Positions 30,805 to 41,775 of a stretch of DNA of 64,000 bases are shown here, piece after piece. The stretch lies in the NCBI GenBank assembly GCA_004014935.1, contig CP025325.1, positions 372,001 through 436,000 of the forward strand, written 5' to 3'. The stretch is from Saccharomycopsis malanga (lineage: Eukaryota; Ascomycota; Saccharomycetes; Ascoideales; Saccharomycopsidaceae). Both the position numbers and the translations under genes were made by a program. The first letter of the stretch is position 1. The number at the start of each line of letters is the position of its first letter. The notes under the pieces are model-generated. The model ran no database searches. It saw only the letters and a list, made by a program, of their open reading frames with translations, and was not told where the DNA came from.

Positions 30805-31176
30805 TCCGTCTCTGTTTGTCCATGTGATCCCACTATGGGAATCGTGTGGTTTCTTCCTACACAGCGTAGCACCCTGTTATTACATTACCCATTTTTAGAC
30901 TTGTTATCTTTTTTATTTTTGCTTGTTTAGTTCTGATTAGACTGTGTTTTGTTATTTTAAGCCCATTTCTTGAGTTTTTTTTATCTTGCTTTTACCTCCT
31001 AGGCACTTGTCTGCCTGCCATTTTTTCCATTCTACTTTGGCCCAGAGCCTTGCGGCCTCTCAGCGTCTTTATTTCTACCATCAACTCATAGATTTGTCTT
31101 CATAAATGTGTAACTTGTATTTTGTTGTCAAGGGACCAAATAAAAGTTGGCTTTTGTATTTTTTATCATTGTGTGT

Positions 31177-31400
31177 GTAAACTGATATGTGCTGAGCTTG
31201 AAATATATGATTATTATTAGAAAAATCTGTTTTTTATTGGGTTTATCAATTTTGTACTTAAATCTGATTTTTATTAGCATATAATTTCATAATTATAAGC
31301 CCTATAATTTCATAATTACTGGGCTTTACCAAGTCCTTTTAGAAATAGCGCGTATATACGAAACTGATATGTACTGGGCTGGAAAATTAAGATTATCATA
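31177..31400 (+). mobile_element. SINE-A 3' fragments (two)
   Basis: AAACTGATATGTGCTGAGCTTGAAATATATGA at 31178-31210 is followed by a fuller 3' module at 31318-31400 (TGGGCTTTACCAAGTCCTTTTAG...ACTGATATGTACTGGGCT). Confidence 0.7.
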
Positions 31401-31736
31401 ATGATATTGACTAATAATAATAGTACATTCGAGCCCAGTAATCATCATTTATACACACGCTACACTACAGCATATACGATCATATTGAAGGTTATTCAAT
31501 GAATATGTATAATTGGGGAAACATATATGGCCCTATGGTTTTTTCGATTACATTTCATGTTTTTTTTTGGTCTTCTGTCCTTTCATATAACCAGTTATCG
31601 TAGAGTCTGATAAATGGTAATTTTCGAAACAGGAAATCAACATTTTCTGGTGATATATGGCGGCTTGTTTGCTTTGGTATGTTACAAAATGGTATGGCAA
31701 TGTTCGATTAAACCTGCAGGTTAGCCATAGCTGGTG

Positions 31737-31965
31737 GGAATAATAATATCTTATATTTCAAGCCCAGTACATGTGGGAATAATAATATAATAACATATAT
31801 TTCCAGCACCAACTATCACTTTATACGCGCTGTTTAAAGGGACTTGCTAAAACTAAGAAAAACCCAATCATGTCCAATCATCATAATCTTGTAATTTAAC
31901 AAATTGCAAAGTAAGCACTAGCCGCTAAACTATATTGCCAAGTCTTTTTCTCTTCTTACAAAACT
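31737..31965 (-). mobile_element. SINE-A, nested/degraded copies
   Basis: Minus-strand 3' ends occur twice (CTTATATTTCAAGCCCAGTAC at 31750-31770 and ATATATTTCCAGCACC at 31795-31810). One body follows, ending in AAGAAGAGAAAAAGACTTGGC, which is a head-side motif. Confidence 0.6.
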
Positions 31966-32337
31966 GTTAATTCGGGTTTTGTACAAATTCTTCTTTGTTT
32001 TGATTTTCTATCAAAAGTTACGAAACTACAAAGTTGGGAAGAAAAGTCACAATATAGTTTGTTAAATATTACTGAAACTCTTAAATACCCCATTTTGATA
32101 GTAATCTAAAACTACCAATGAGTTAATTGCACCATAATTGCTAACCATACTCCACAGGCTCCCCAAAAGTACTAATCACACTTCATTGTACGATATATAA
32201 ACCATGTTTATCAACAATTCAAAGAGAGAATAACTGATAACTCTATAAGCGCTTATTGTAAAAGTTTGTATTGTTGGCAATTGTCATTTCTAATAGCAGG
32301 CTGAGACACTGCTAGTTCAGTTTTCACCGATTAAACA

Positions 32338-33528
32338 ATGGGATCAATCAAAGATAAAGAGTATATTGAGCGAGTTCGGATTGGAGGAGGGCGGTTTTCC
32401 AATATATACAAAGCAGTGAAATCATCGAAAACAGCTAAGACAAAAAGTGTTTTTGCGTTAAAAATAATCGATGTTGATGATATGGAAGTACCGCCTCATT
32501 CGTTGAACGTTGAGTTGAATATATTGCGATATATAAAAGAATTGCTTGAAAAAATTGAAAAAAAGCCGATTATCGAGATTGTTGAAAGCTACACGTTTTA
32601 TGACGACTGTACTATTGTTTTGCCATATTACCAGTATTCTTTGATGGACTTTGTCAAGCGTAATTCACGAATTAAGACCAATTTCAAATTGCTACTAGAA
32701 GCACAGAAGTTGGGCGAAGACGTAAACACCGATCCTATAGATGATTACTTTCAGTGTGATGATTTGTACACCGAAGCAGCAAGTAGCGACAGTAAGGACG
32801 TGACACCCAGCCAGATTTACCAGCGAGTAAATAAAATAGATGTTCTGGTAGCTCTCTGTATTGTAAAGAAAGTCTTTGAAGGTCTTGCGTTTCTCCATTC
32901 AAATGGAATAATCCATCGCGACATCAAGCCAGAAAACATCTTGTTCAACACCGACGACATCACTGGGCAGTCTAGCCCCATTGAGCCAGTAATTATTGAC
33001 TTTGGCATCTCGTATTTTGATCCTAGTCTAGTGGAAGACAAAACCAGCAACCTGGCATGGCAAAAATACAATTTGCTGAGACCAGACGAGCCAGATCCTC
33101 GGCATAAACATACCCAGATCTCCACTGGTGTCTACAAACCACCAGAAGTCATTCTTGGGGTCTCGGATTATGGATCCTCGGTGGATATCTGGGCTTTTGG
33201 TATTATAATTACGCAGCTTTTCAGCAAAGACTCGTTGCCAGCACTCAGCAAAGCCGGTAACTTTAGCGACATCTTGCTAATCAACACCATTTTCCAGACT
33301 TTTGGAACTCCAGACGAGTCTAGATGGCCACGCGTCAAAGAAATCACGTATTTGCAGGCATTCAACTTCAAAAAATGGGATAAAAAACCAGTAGACGACC
33401 TTCTTCCTTTGTTGGACAGCAACGACATGTTTAAAAATGAGATATTCGCAAAAATGATGGAGTATGATGAAAATAAAAGATTGACTGCCAAACAGGCTCT
33501 TCAGGTGTTTGACAAGATGAATATTTGA
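32338..33528 (+). CDS. CAK1: CDK-activating kinase Cak1
   Basis: A 396-residue monomeric Ser/Thr kinase. It has a glycine-rich loop variant GGGRFSN, VFALKIID (Lys42), IIHRDIKPENILFN (Asp near 199), PVIIDFGISYFD (Asp near 221) and an activation segment ISTGVYKPPEVILGVSDYGSSVDIWAFGIIITQLF. The pairs VPPHSLNVELNIL, IIDFGISY and DISTG(I/V)YK.PEV match S. cerevisiae Cak1, which phosphorylates the T-loop of Cdc28 and other kinases. The length fits (Cak1 is 368 residues). There is a longer insert between the N- and C-lobes (about 110-165). Start ATG 32338. Cdc7 was considered and rejected, because its activation-segment motif differs. Confidence 0.87.
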   Translation: MGSIKDKEYIERVRIGGGRFSNIYKAVKSSKTAKTKSVFALKIIDVDDMEVPPHSLNVELNILRYIKELLEKIEKKPIIEIVESYTFYDDCTIVLPYYQYSLMDFVKRNSRIKTNFKLLLEAQKLGEDVNTDPIDDYFQCDDLYTEAASSDSKDVTPSQIYQRVNKIDVLVALCIVKKVFEGLAFLHSNGIIHRDIKPENILFNTDDITGQSSPIEPVIIDFGISYFDPSLVEDKTSNLAWQKYNLLRPDEPDPRHKHTQISTGVYKPPEVILGVSDYGSSVDIWAFGIIITQLFSKDSLPALSKAGNFSDILLINTIFQTFGTPDESRWPRVKEITYLQAFNFKKWDKKPVDDLLPLLDSNDMFKNEIFAKMMEYDENKRLTAKQALQVFDKMNI

Positions 33529-35705
33529 TGGGAAATTACAAGTATATTCGGGTTTTAATCGTGATTTTAACCTGCTGGAGTGATAAACAGTTGTCAAGTA
33601 CCGAACTTTGTATTGGAACTTTTAATATATATTAGTTTGTCTATTAATTTTTCCTCTATTTTGCCATACGTTGGTCTACTGGATTGTCCCAATTGTGCAT
33701 TCCCATAACCTGGCTTCTAAGTGTTAGTTTTACAGCAAGTTTTTCATATTGTGGGCCAGTTGAAGTAATTGACAATTTATGTATTTTAGCAAACTGTGAT
33801 CAATGGTGATTTTAATGAATTAAACATCTTTCTAGCAAGGAAACAAAATACGAGTAATTATGATTTTGTATTTCTAAATGTTTGATTATTAATATCATAC
33901 AACATTATAATTCTCCATAGCCACCAACAAAATCCATACAATTTAATTTGCTGATGGTCTAAGTTTCTTCGCACAAGTAAAAAAGGTTTCTTGGAAAAAT
34001 ATTCAACGGTATTAGAATTGTCGTCATATTAGTGCATCTTTTCCTGATTAAATTCTGATTTTGAAAACTCTGCTTTACTTCTTGTCTTTCATCAAACTGA
34101 TCAGACATTTGAATGCTATTTTGGAGCTGCCAGAGACTACCAATTTATCCAAATGGAAATCATGAATGATTGTAATCCAATGAGATGAAAGAATTGGGCT
34201 TTATACCAACTGTTTAAAAGAGAGAATTTAGACGTTCATTGATAGATTCTAAAGATATGTGTGTCAAATATCATTGTTTGACTATCACATAATAGCAAAT
34301 TTTTGCTATTCTTGGATCAAAAAGCACAATAATTCAAATCTCAAGAAATGTGTTTTCCATCTTATACCTTCAGCCCAGTACGTAAACCCCAATGGAAAAA
34401 CCCCAATGGAAAAACTCCAATGGGGAACCCCAATTTGTCATAATTACGAAAATTAGTGTTAAACTTTGGTCTAGGTCGTGTTTTAAACAATTGCCAATGA
34501 TCGCATCATAAAAAGCTGTGACCAGTTGGGATTCGAACTTGGGACCTTTCCTGTCAACTGTTTCCTCTCTCTTGAAATCTCCAGCAACTGGGCCACGGTG
34601 CGCAGTGGCTTTTCAAAATTTGATATCAAAATAAAATCATCTTCAATATCAATTGGCACATAAAAAAGTATGCTGCCCAGCTGTTGAAAGTATAGACAAT
34701 TATAGTGCCCAAGACCAAAATGTATAGCAGTTTTCAATCGCCTTTTATTATCTGTGATATTTGGTGTGGGCATTTCCACGTGGTGTTGGAAATGGATGAT
34801 ATGATTGAAAATGAGCAGACCATTGATTCAAGACCACTGGTTGTATATGAATCCTTGTTGAGGAGACTTCAAAGCTGGTGCTTGATGACAAATTGGAATC
34901 GGTTTATTCCACCGTATTGTAAGGGATTCTCAGTAATTATCAATGATATGGCCATTGCTGATGACCATGAAGCAGATTTTGTAGCCGAGCTGCTTACTTT
35001 TGATTTTTTTTTCATCATCAGTTGGAGTTTTATATTGCTGGAGATGATAGGAAAACTGTGCTGTTTTTGAAACAGCTGCAAATTATCATTTACCATTCTT
35101 TCCATCAAGTATCAAAAACGTAAACCATGAGATTTATTTATACATTTTGAAAAGGGAAAAACACGTTGTTCTCCTTGTCATCATTATGATAACTATCATT
35201 ATGGTTGTCAAAATTCACAGCAAGAAATAGTTTTCATGCCAAGTTGTACATATAACCTCAGCAGGTCTTTAAAGTTAACAGCCTTTAGTTGAGAATAATG
35301 CGGCAAGTAGATTCGTAACCTTGGGATCAGGATTTTGCCTGTGTGTCATATCTTAAAAAAAACAGCAGCAAGGCTTTGTCCAATTTTGCCTTTTTCAGAC
35401 AGAAAAGGGCTCAACAGATGTATCTTCCTAAACTGCCTTATGAAACAAAATCAGCATCTAAACTGATGTAACCCATTCCAACCTCACCACATCAATCAAA
35501 AACTTGTAAAATCTACAGAAAGATATTGACAACCTGTTGAAACACCATACAATTCTGTTTAAACTGTACAACCACAAGTCAATATCCATTGATATATAAC
35601 ACGAAAGACAATCATGAATGAATAATCAAGAAAAAGAAGAAGAAAAAATAAACAAATATAGCCAAAAACAAAAGAAAATAAACATGAAGACCACCACTTT
35701 TCCGC
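33529..35705. other. 2.2-kb intergenic region
   Basis: No gene is supported. A diverged minus-strand SINE-A lies at about 34363-34606, with a 14-15-bp CCCCAATGGAAAAA triplet at 34387-34430. An ORF at about 34720-35070 overlaps no recognisable domain and starts without good context. Confidence 0.45.
34363..34606 (-). mobile_element. SINE-A, diverged copy
   Basis: Read on the minus strand it has CCGTGGCCCAGTTGCTGGAG (A-box), GGTCCCAAGTTCGAATCCC (B-box), CTTTTTATGATGCGATC, CACGACCTAGACCAAAG and a short end at CGTACTGGGCTGAAGG. The anticodon-side region differs from the main family. Confidence 0.65.
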
Positions 35706-36733
35706 CTAAGTTGCAGAGTCCTTCTTTTTGGAAAATCCGCCTGGACAATCGTAAATGTCGAGTTTTTGTTTTTCCAACTTGTCAATCAACTTGTTCCGTT
35801 GCAACTCTCTCCATCTATTCAACTTGCTGTAATCGTGCAAGCGGAAACCGTAAATCTTGTGTGAACAGGCATCGATATTGTGTACGGGTACAAGGTTTGA
35901 AAAGGTTTGGAAAAACATGCCGGGAAAACTGGTGCCAAAGAAAGCACCGTCTATATAGGAATGTCTACTAGATTTTGGATTGTACAAGTCCTCGCAGTTT
36001 GCACAATACAACTTTACTGGAGAATTGCCAGGCTGGTCATCCAACCCAATAGGTAGCAAGGGTTGTAGTTGGCAATATACACGGGGACAGTAACCGAAAT
36101 CACCATTCTTGTACTTTTCCAACATTTTTTGCAACCCTCTACTGGTAATTATATATCTGGCGTGGATCAATCCATACAATGTTCTGGCATTGAATTCCAA
36201 TTGCTCCCGAAGCTCCTGCGACCGTTTTTTCTTGTCTTCGTCGTCCTCATCGTCGTCTCCGCTGCCATTGATATATGTATCCTCAACATCGCTGAGCTTA
36301 CATCCATCTGTGATGATATCTATGGCTAGTTGCATGTTGGAGATTTCCAAGTTGAGTCCCGTCAAGTTGAACCGGTCGGTTATATACTCATAGTCTACAT
36401 CACAGAAGTATTCGTTTCCTTTTGTCCCAAGAAACCAATCAATCCAATATTCTGTCTTGTTAATATTCAAGTCTAATTGATGATGGTGATGATAGTGATG
36501 ATTTTAAGTTTTAATTTTAATATGTAAGTTTGATGGTTTTAATGATAAAATTTTGATGATTGTGCTGAAAAACATTTTGGTAATTCTGTGATGATTCTAA
36601 TAATCATATTTTGATAATTTGGTTGACAATTCTAATAATTATATTGAAAACTCTCTAATAAATAAATTATCCTTCATACATAACACTTACCGCTGAAATC
36701 AGATTCGCTAGTATATTCTTCGCGTCCACTCAT
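35706..36733 (-). CDS. CKB1: Casein kinase II regulatory (beta) subunit, spliced
   Basis: Two exons, 36733-36691 and 36451-35706, encode 262 residues. Exon 1 gives MSGREEYTSESDFS; the 239-nt intron has 5' GTAAGT, branch TATTAAC and 3' ACAG. The junction restores SDFS-EYWIDWFLGTKGNEYFCDV, the conserved CK2-beta start. Next come the acidic loop (GSGDDDEDDEDKKK), RTLYGLIHARYIITSRGLQKML, and the zinc-finger half (CPRVYC...LYCANCEDLYNPKSSRHSYIDGAFFGTSFPGMFF) that drives dimerisation. It binds and regulates the CK2 catalytic subunits. The reading frame alone starts at a TTG, so without the intron the N-terminus would be wrong. Confidence 0.92.
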
Positions 36734-37139
36734 TATTCTCCGATTAATGTGTTTATATTGGACTTGAATATTCAAAAAAAAACTCACTCATACCACCATT
36801 ATAGCATTTACAATTTTTTCCTTGATGGCATCACGTGCCAAATTATATAGGTTGATGTTGATGGTGATGCGATATTGGCGGTTATTGAGTACTGAAGTTG
36901 ATTATATATAATTTGTGAGAAAATGGTAAAATATAATGCGTAAAGTAGGAGAGCCTTATAAAGTAAGCATTAAACTTTTCTGTCTAATTTTGTGTTAAAT
37001 CGTAAATGGAAGTATTCAAATGGTATTTTGAATTTATCAAAAGAAGTTGATACTGGCGCTTAGGCGTAATCTTTTTGTTACAGTAGTGTAGTTGAAAGAG
37101 TGTCAGTAAGGGTCCACTAAAAGAGTAAGTGAGTTTCTC

Positions 37140-37575
37140 ATATATGTTGCAGTTATGAGGATGTGTAAGAGAAGAATATGGAATGATGGATTAATATGAA
37201 AAGATAAAACTTGTCAATATTGTAATTATGAGGATATCCAAAAAATTCTTTATGATAAATATGAATAGATGGACTTTCTCATAAGTGTTGCAAGCATGGG
37301 AATATCTAAGGAAAAGAAATTAAAAGATGGACTTTCTCATAAGTATTGCAATAATGGGAATATCTAAGGAAAAGAAATTAAAAGATGAACTTTTTATCAA
37401 TATTGCAATTTTGACGAATATCGAAAGAAGGATAAATAGTAAAAGACAAAATTTCCGTTAATATTGCAATTGTGATGAATATTGAAAGAAGGATAAATAG
37501 TAAAAGACAAAATCTCCGTTAATATTGCAATTATGAGAATATCTGAAAAAAAAATTTTAAAAAATGGACAAATAT
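37140..37575. repeat. ~60-bp tandem repeats upstream of HIR2
   Basis: The motif TATTGCAATTATGAGAATATC, followed by an AAGAAATTAAAAGATGGAC-like stretch, recurs at about 37145, 37217, 37283, 37343, 37402, 37462 and 37522. The spacing is 59-72 bp. Adjacent copies around 37283/37343 and 37402/37462 are the most alike, suggesting recent pairwise duplication. Confidence 0.8.
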
Positions 37576-37704
37576 GGAAACATGAAAAAATCATTGATAA
37601 ATATACCAACTAAGGTCAACCATTTCCAACATGTCTAAGAGTACAGTCTGAATGAAACATTTAACACAGATTTTATACAATACATCTTTGTATATTTTGC
37701 TAAC

Positions 37705-37960
37705 CCTTTGAGATAGCTAAAAATACAAGATACCCACAAGAGCGTGTCCCATAATCAAACCCATTATTAGAACAATTGATTTACAAATAAATTTGTCATG
37801 AATTGATATCATAAGATTCGTATATTTTGAAAGATATTCAACGTCCGATTACAATCCAACTAAAAATACAACAAGACACCCACAAGGGATTCCCCATAAT
37901 AAAACCATCATCTGAACAACTTACAAGCAAATTTATTATGAAATTTGTATATATCCAAAC
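37705..37960. repeat. Direct duplication of about 145 bp
   Basis: CTAAAAATACAAGATACCCACAAG...CCCATAATCAAACCCATTATTAGAACAA at 37709 is repeated in diverged form from 37852 (CTAAAAATACAACAAGACACCC...CCCATAATAAAACCATCATCTGAACAA). Confidence 0.7.
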
Positions 37961-37988
37961 ATATACAACCCCCAGTTACAATCCAACT

Positions 37989-38056
37989 AACCCTAACATC
38001 CCATTACAGTCCAATTAACCCTAACACCCAATTACTACTATCCAACTAACCCTAAC
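37989..38056 (+). promoter_or_regulatory. Three AACCCTAAC sites before HIR2
   Basis: AACCCTAAC occurs at 37989, 38017 and 38048, each inside CCAAYTAACCCTAACA, spaced 28 and 31 bp. They lie 160-225 bp upstream of the HIR2 ATG. RCCCTAA is the known Tbf1 site in yeasts, so a Tbf1-type factor may bind; that is inference. Confidence 0.45.
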
Positions 38057-38214
38057 ATTCAACGAACAAATGTTGAATATCTTCAAATAGCATATTGGGA
38101 CACCCCCTCACCCCACTCACCCGACCCAATAATATATTCTATAAACATGTGCCAAAGTCAACATCTACGCTATTACATACTGGCCAGCGAGTACTTGTTG
38201 GCTTGTGGCACAAG

Positions 38215-41200
38215 ATGAAGTTGTTCAAAGCAGAGAAGAGTGCTTCGCGGATAGTTTCTGTGAGCGTGAGCAGTTCTGGGCTGGTGGTGGCCACCAGTGG
38301 AGACGGTGGGGACATTCTGCTTTGGAGTATTGAGGAATTTGAGAAAGTAGTCAAGTCTGATGTTCCTGTAAAGGCAGATGTTGACAAGGTGCGGCCTTTG
38401 AAGACGTTGAGTCACCATGGGGCGGGTGTGGATGTTGAATGTGTTCGGTTCAACAAGAATGGCGACATGTTGATGTCTGGAGACACTTCTGGCAAAGTAT
38501 ATCTTACAAAAATGCCTTGGGAGGACAGTGTGGTGCCAGAGCTCTTGATAGATTTTTGTTCGGAGCAATTTGGAGCACTGTGGGCGGAGATACGAAAGTG
38601 TGAAATGCTGCGCAAACCGTTGACGGAGGACGAGTCTGTGACCGACATCTGTTGGTCTAACGACGGCAGAATTGCTGCAGTTGCGTCTCTCAACAACAAG
38701 GTCATTCTCTACGATGTGCTGACCCGTCGTATTGTGGCAATTGTAGACGATTTCCAGGCCTCTATCAAAAGTGTCTCCTTGGACCCGACAGGCAATTTTC
38801 TCGTAGTCATCAGTAATAACAAGAATGTTTATGTTTACCAGTACATCTGGAGTGTGGACCATAGTAAAATACACATTAAATTAGTACTGGTTGTGAACAA
38901 AACATTACAAAAGTCGCTTTTGACATCGCAATTCAGCCGATTCAATTGGTCGCCTAACGGTAACCTTGTAGCCATCCCTAATGGTACCAAAGAAGTCGGC
39001 TATTTCACCCAAAACACTGCTGGAAGCAACAACAGCAAATCATCCATGGTAATCAACGTAAATGCTACGGATATCACACACACATACTCATTGAACAATG
39101 TCACCATCATTGCGATATTGTCACCGTTGAACGGCTTCAAAAACATGTATTCATTAGTAGGACACCAGTTTTCAAGTTTGGAAACAAGCAAGTTCAACCC
39201 ACGATTGTTCAAAGTCACTGGCGAAACGCCAGGAGACCCCAGTTTGAACCAGCAGATTAGTAACAACAAATACTACAGCATAGTGGCCACAGGCGGGCTC
39301 GATAAAACATTGGTCATATGGTCAACAATTCTCGACAGACCTTTGCTAGTTGGAAAGGAGTTTTGTAGCGGAACAATCATGGATATCGATTGGACCAGTG
39401 ACGGGCTTTGTCTATTTGTTGGCTCTTCAGATGGATCGCTCAGTTATTTGCAGTTTGCACCAGACGAATTAGGAATACAATGCAGTGATTCCGAACTAGG
39501 GGAGTCGTTGAAACAGGTGAAACTGAAAATAAAAGTGTTAGAAGAGCCACCAGAATGGAGGGAAGATGGTAAAACAGATGTAGATGAGAAGAGAAATCAA
39601 AAGGATGATGTAGATGATGAAACGAACAATGTAGTTACAAATGAAAATCTGAATGAAACTCATAATAGTGAAACTCATAATAGTGAAACTCATAATAGTT
39701 TTACTAAGGAAACCCCAACACACACCGCACAAACAGTTAAAGCAACCAAAGGAGGGAAAAAAAGAGTCGCGCCTTTGCTAGTATCTGGTTACAAACCCAA
39801 GCAGGCTGCCAGTTGTTCAACACAGCCGAAACAGTATGAATTCGATAGACCTTCGAATCATGTGTCGAAACAAACTGTACAGCACAAGCGCCAGAAGAAG
39901 GAAAACGAGGAAAAAAGGCCAAAACTGTACGAGCCTTTAGAGTTTCTCAATACCACGGTTGTAAATCCAGTGACTGCATTTGCTAGATTGAGGCTAGCGG
40001 TTCCTAAAGTAGCATTGGTCATCAATTGTCAGTCTTCTACGAATCCGGCTATACAATTTGTGGTACGAAATGGAAGCGGAAATGAACAAAAACCGACTCG
40101 GATTTCTTTGGAAAGCGTGCCGTCCTCCAACGGAGAATTGGACGGGTCTGGCGACTCGTTAGACAAGCCATTTGCGGGCCCTGACGGTAGAGACGATAGT
40201 GGAGAATCCAGCCGGGAAATATTTGTAGATTTTGTGCCGAAAATCGTCAATATGGTGGTTGGCGGCGAGGGCAGGTTCTGGGCATTGAGCACATTGGATG
40301 GAACTGTGATTGTATATTCGAATTCCGGAAAACGGCTTCTCCCTCCCATCATGCTTGGCGTGACTCTCAGTTTCCTAGAATGTAAGGACGACTATTTGAT
40401 GGCTGTCACGTCTGTGGGAGATTTGTATGTATGGAACATTGCGGCAAAAAAAGTAGAGTTCAAACCAACAAACCTCTATGCTTTATTTGAACCTTCCACC
40501 AAGTATCAGGACGACTTGATTGTGAGAGGAGAAAGCCTCACTCTTTGTTCGATCAATGCCAAGGGTATCCCCTTGGTAACTCTTTCCAACGGCACCGGGT
40601 ACCTCTATGACAAAGACATGGACAGTTGGTGTGTCATTAGCGACTCCTGGTGGGTCTTTGGTTCCCATTATTGGGACTCCTCCACCGTGACAAGTAACAA
40701 ATCCAACATAATTGCTCTCATTGAATCAAAAACAAACGAGGAAATATTTAAAAAACGTAAAACCGACCTCTTGAAAAAAATATCCAAAATCATGCTCATG
40801 AAAAGAGGTTACGAAAACTTGGAAATCAGTATCTCATTGGCACACCTTGAAAATAAAATCTTGATTGCCGAAAAATTACAAGATCCAATTGAATTTAAAA
40901 AATTGCTAATTTCTTATTGCGTCAGACTCAGCGAATTGGCTTACAAAACTAGATTGGTAGAAGTGTTCCAAGACTTGTTAGGCCCATATGGCGACACAGA
41001 CGATTTTGACGATGTAGATTCTCAAAACAGTGAGGACGAATTGTTTGAAAATGCTACGTTAGCTGAAAACAAATTGTCAGAAAATGGCAAAATGTTGAAA
41101 AAAGAATGGTCTTCTAAAATCTGTGGTCTCGACAAACACGAAATGTTAAAAGACATCTTGTTGGCTTGTGCTAAGAATAGAGAGGTTCAGAAAATCTTGG

Positions 41201-41238
41201 TTCAGTACGGAAAAGCAGTTGGTTTACTTGTAAATTAG
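38215..41238 (+). CDS. HIR2: Histone regulatory protein Hir2 (HIRA complex)
   Basis: A 1007-residue WD40 protein of the HIR complex, which with Hir1, Hir3 and Hpc2 deposits H3/H4 independently of replication and represses histone genes. The N-terminal ~430 residues are WD repeats (DGGDILLWSIEEFE, ATGGLDKTLVIWS, GSSDGSLSYLQF). The C-terminal Hira domain begins near RLAVPKVALVI and continues VRNGSGNEQKPT, FVDFVPKIVNMV, PIMLGVTLSFLECKDDYLMAVTSVGDLYVWNI and SDSWWVFGSHYWDSS, matching S. cerevisiae Hir2. A linker (~480-560) has an NSETH tandem triplet. The frame opens at a TTG (38095); ATG 38215 (MKLFKAEK) fits the Hir2 start (MRLLKYP). Confidence 0.92.
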   Translation: MKLFKAEKSASRIVSVSVSSSGLVVATSGDGGDILLWSIEEFEKVVKSDVPVKADVDKVRPLKTLSHHGAGVDVECVRFNKNGDMLMSGDTSGKVYLTKMPWEDSVVPELLIDFCSEQFGALWAEIRKCEMLRKPLTEDESVTDICWSNDGRIAAVASLNNKVILYDVLTRRIVAIVDDFQASIKSVSLDPTGNFLVVISNNKNVYVYQYIWSVDHSKIHIKLVLVVNKTLQKSLLTSQFSRFNWSPNGNLVAIPNGTKEVGYFTQNTAGSNNSKSSMVINVNATDITHTYSLNNVTIIAILSPLNGFKNMYSLVGHQFSSLETSKFNPRLFKVTGETPGDPSLNQQISNNKYYSIVATGGLDKTLVIWSTILDRPLLVGKEFCSGTIMDIDWTSDGLCLFVGSSDGSLSYLQFAPDELGIQCSDSELGESLKQVKLKIKVLEEPPEWREDGKTDVDEKRNQKDDVDDETNNVVTNENLNETHNSETHNSETHNSFTKETPTHTAQTVKATKGGKKRVAPLLVSGYKPKQAASCSTQPKQYEFDRPSNHVSKQTVQHKRQKKENEEKRPKLYEPLEFLNTTVVNPVTAFARLRLAVPKVALVINCQSSTNPAIQFVVRNGSGNEQKPTRISLESVPSSNGELDGSGDSLDKPFAGPDGRDDSGESSREIFVDFVPKIVNMVVGGEGRFWALSTLDGTVIVYSNSGKRLLPPIMLGVTLSFLECKDDYLMAVTSVGDLYVWNIAAKKVEFKPTNLYALFEPSTKYQDDLIVRGESLTLCSINAKGIPLVTLSNGTGYLYDKDMDSWCVISDSWWVFGSHYWDSSTVTSNKSNIIALIESKTNEEIFKKRKTDLLKKISKIMLMKRGYENLEISISLAHLENKILIAEKLQDPIEFKKLLISYCVRLSELAYKTRLVEVFQDLLGPYGDTDDFDDVDSQNSEDELFENATLAENKLSENGKMLKKEWSSKICGLDKHEMLKDILLACAKNREVQKILVQYGKAVGLLVN

Positions 41239-41619
41239 AATTACATTGCGTATAAGTTGAAAGTCTTGGCTTCCGCCAAATAATAATTAATCTTGCTGTT
41301 TTGTCAAGTACATCCTCCAGAATGGTCCCTACACGTTTTCTTGTCTAAATTACAATTCTACAAGTTTTTTATTGTCTAAATTACAATTCTACAAGTTTTT
41401 TATTGTCTAAATTACAATTCTACGAGCTCTTATTGTACGAAGCACACTAATCCTCTTCCTCTGATTTTCATAAATCCCATTATTTTATTACAACTACTTA
41501 TCCAGCTAATGTAGCCACTTATAATTCTCAAACTTGCCATTATCATTTCAATTGTTGTTAACTCTTAAAAGTTATGCACAGCTCACACGCCCCCACGCAT
41601 ATATCACATGCCCACTCTT

Positions 41620-41775
41620 CAAGATTCGTCAAAATCCCAATTTTTGGCAAGGGGTTAGTTAATCAGGCAATTTCGAGGATTTTTGAAAAAAATCAATCCG
41701 AGGATCTGCAATAATCTGTATATTTCAGCAGTATCCTGTGTCCTCCTGCAAGAAGCTGCGAGGCTCTGTTATCTC
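41620..41775 (+). repeat. R3 dispersed hairpin repeat, copy c
   Basis: It contains GCAAGGGGTTAGTTAATCAGGC (a 4-nt insertion relative to the other cores) between arms AAAATCC (41631-41637) and GGATTTT (41677-41683). The similarity to copy b continues to GAAGCTGCGAGG. Confidence 0.6.

Larger units (their letters stand above)
30805..32337. other. Intergenic region with SINE-A fragments
   Basis: The MSB2 3' flank is T-rich. SINE-A pieces lie at 31177-31217 (+), 31318-31400 (+), 31425-31465 (-) and 31737-31965 (-). No gene is supported. Confidence 0.5.
36734..38214. other. CKB1-HIR2 divergent region with tandem repeats
   Basis: It contains seven ~60-bp degenerate tandem units (37140-37575), a ~145-bp direct duplication (37705-37960) and three AACCCTAAC sites (37989-38056). 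No gene is supported. Confidence 0.6.

Noticed and set aside
32338-33528. Cdc7 kinase
   Set aside because: The activation segment ISTGVYKPPEV and IIDFGISY match Cak1; Cdc7 inserts and its RAGTRGFRAPE motif are absent.
34705-35070. 121-residue ORF in the CAK1-CKB1 gap
   Set aside because: It begins at a GTG and shows no domain; its ATG-initiated part is shorter and unremarkable.
37989-38056. Interstitial telomere repeat
   Set aside because: CCCTAA units are isolated in 28-31-bp spaced blocks and not in tandem, so factor-binding sites are a better reading.
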